DNA from: Eutrophocola sp965661105
GTDB taxonomy: Bacteria; Pseudomonadota; Gammaproteobacteria; Pseudomonadales; Pseudohongiellaceae
Direction: 5' to 3'
Length of the DNA stretch: 30,873 nt
Assembly (NCBI GenBank): GCA_965661105.1
Contig: CBFICR010000034.1
Span: forward strand, 1-30,873
The notes under the pieces were generated by a model that had not been told where the DNA came from, ran no database searches, and saw only the letters and a list, made by a program, of their open reading frames with translations. Made by a program: the position numbers and the translations under genes. Below, in pieces: positions 30,175 through 30,873 of the stretch (position 1 is the stretch's first letter; every line of letters begins with the position of its first letter).

Positions 30175-30873
30175 ATGAAAATAGATTGGAAATCATATCA
30201 CCACGATGACTTTTACGATGAAATAATTAGTTCATCAGGTCGTCCCCAGCCCGGAGCAAGTACCTTAACAAAGTATCTTGCTTCAATGAAACCCGAAGAA
30301 TTAAAACAGCGGAAGGATTCCGTGGCGGATGCCATAAAAACGATGGGCATCTCCTTTACAGTGTACAGTGATGCCGGAAATATAGACAGGGAATGGCCTT
30401 TCGATATTATCCCAAGAATTATCAGAGCCAAGGAATGGTCAGCTACCAGCAAGGGGCTGGAGCAACGCTTGCGGGCGCTTAACTGCTTTATAAACGATCT
30501 TTATAACGACAAAAAAATTCTGAAGGACAAGGTTGTTCCTGCGGACTTGATCAATAATTCCGGTAACTACAGGAAAGAGTGCGAAGGGATCAAACCTCTG
30601 CATGGGGTCTGGGCACATGTCTGTGGCACTGACCTGATCAGGGGTGCTGACGGTGAATTCTATGTGCTGGAAGATAACCTGCGTGTGCCATCCGGCGTCT
30701 CCTATATGCTGGAGAATCGCAACGTTACCAAACGTGTGTTTCCCGAATTGTTTGAAAATTACGACATTCAGCCGATTACCGAATACCCCAGTCAGTTATT
30801 TGATACCCTGGCTGATATCTCACCGACACCTAAAGACTATCCTGAGGTGGTTGTTCTTACCCCGGGCATTTAT
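30175..30873 (+). CDS. Circularly permuted ATP-grasp protein (DUF404/DUF407), partial
   Basis: The first 233 codons of a gene that runs off the window end. It begins with an ATG at 30175 (MKIDWKSYHHDDFYDEIISS); the DDFYDEI...GRPQPGASTL opening is the family N-terminus, which supports this start although no ribosome site is visible. Further blocks are IPRIIRAKEWSATSKGLEQR, LRALNCFINDLYNDKKIL, GVWAHVCGTDLIRGADGEFY and VLEDNLRVPSGVSYMLENR, the last carrying the ATP-grasp metal/phosphate-binding EDN motif. These proteins are predicted ATP-dependent carboxylate-amine ligases that work with the transglutaminase/DUF2126 and DUF403 proteins. An alpha-E gene would be expected just beyond the window. 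Only 39 bases separate it from the divergent DUF2126 gene. Confidence 0.9.
   Translation, partial: MKIDWKSYHHDDFYDEIISSSGRPQPGASTLTKYLASMKPEELKQRKDSVADAIKTMGISFTVYSDAGNIDREWPFDIIPRIIRAKEWSATSKGLEQRLRALNCFINDLYNDKKILKDKVVPADLINNSGNYRKECEGIKPLHGVWAHVCGTDLIRGADGEFYVLEDNLRVPSGVSYMLENRNVTKRVFPELFENYDIQPITEYPSQLFDTLADISPTPKDYPEVVVLTPGIY

Noticed and set aside
1..30873. tRNA, rRNA, CRISPR arrays, insertion sequences or prophage genes
   Set aside because: No cloverleaf-like clusters, spacer-repeat arrays, transposase or phage protein motifs were seen on either strand; the repeats found are short intergenic elements.

Overview
The window looks like a chromosomal stretch from a free-living, aerobic, probably marine or aquatic gammaproteobacterium. 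The signs are a Fur-controlled TonB siderophore receptor, a CopA/CopB copper locus, an AroG-type DAHP synthase, Tat-exported and c-type cytochrome proteins, REP-like palindromes and an NhaR-like LysR regulator. I cannot name a genus. There are no rRNA or tRNA genes, insertion sequences, phage genes or CRISPR arrays.

Layout. 1-1.5 kb: two small proteins of unknown role around an intergenic inverted repeat. 1.5-3.8 kb: a siderophore receptor with a textbook Fur box. 4.0-8.3 kb: a copper-resistance block. On the minus strand it runs copA (multicopper oxidase with an expanded Met/His repeat), copB and an SO_0444-type permease, tightly packed. It is divergent from a CsoR-family repressor, and a perfect ACCCC/GGGGT dyad lies between them. 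8.4-13.5 kb: a secreted protein of unknown role, then a two-gene DUF1501 plus planctomycete-type cytochrome c operon. 13.75-18.25 kb: aroG and a eukaryotic-like ileS (IleS2 type) on the minus strand. 18.4-21.4 kb: a plus-strand cluster of secreted proteins (a small lipocalin-like protein, two paralogues of a GHWE(G/D)DTLVVE family, a DUF6152 protein), interleaved with tandem REP-like and purine-rich repeats. 21.4-26.8 kb: an NhaR-like LysR regulator divergent from isocitrate dehydrogenase, an unknown 146-aa protein, cysD and cysN. 26.8-30.9 kb: a transglutaminase/DUF2126 protein divergent from a circularly permuted ATP-grasp protein that is cut by the window end.

The strongest new signal is the leader of ileS (about 18.08-18.24 kb, minus strand). 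It holds a sigma70-like promoter, a 16-codon ORF (MTNKLIYSIFIFIIRR) with five isoleucine codons, and a strong intrinsic terminator. RNA segments can be drawn that pair alternatively, so that a ribosome stalled on the Ile codons frees an antiterminator strand while a ribosome at the stop codon hides it. This is what a transcription attenuator sensing charged tRNA-Ile should look like. It would also govern aroG, which lies 44 bases after ileS with no terminator between.

Other points of interest are the IDH-unknown-cysDN gene set, which links TCA carbon and sulfate activation under one regulator; two tandem copies of a roughly 140-bp element whose palindromes covary; a purine-rich repeat that in inverted form encodes the hydrophobic core of a signal peptide and can pair around the start codon of that gene; and a 10-bp-periodic array inside a 12-bp inverted repeat after cysN.
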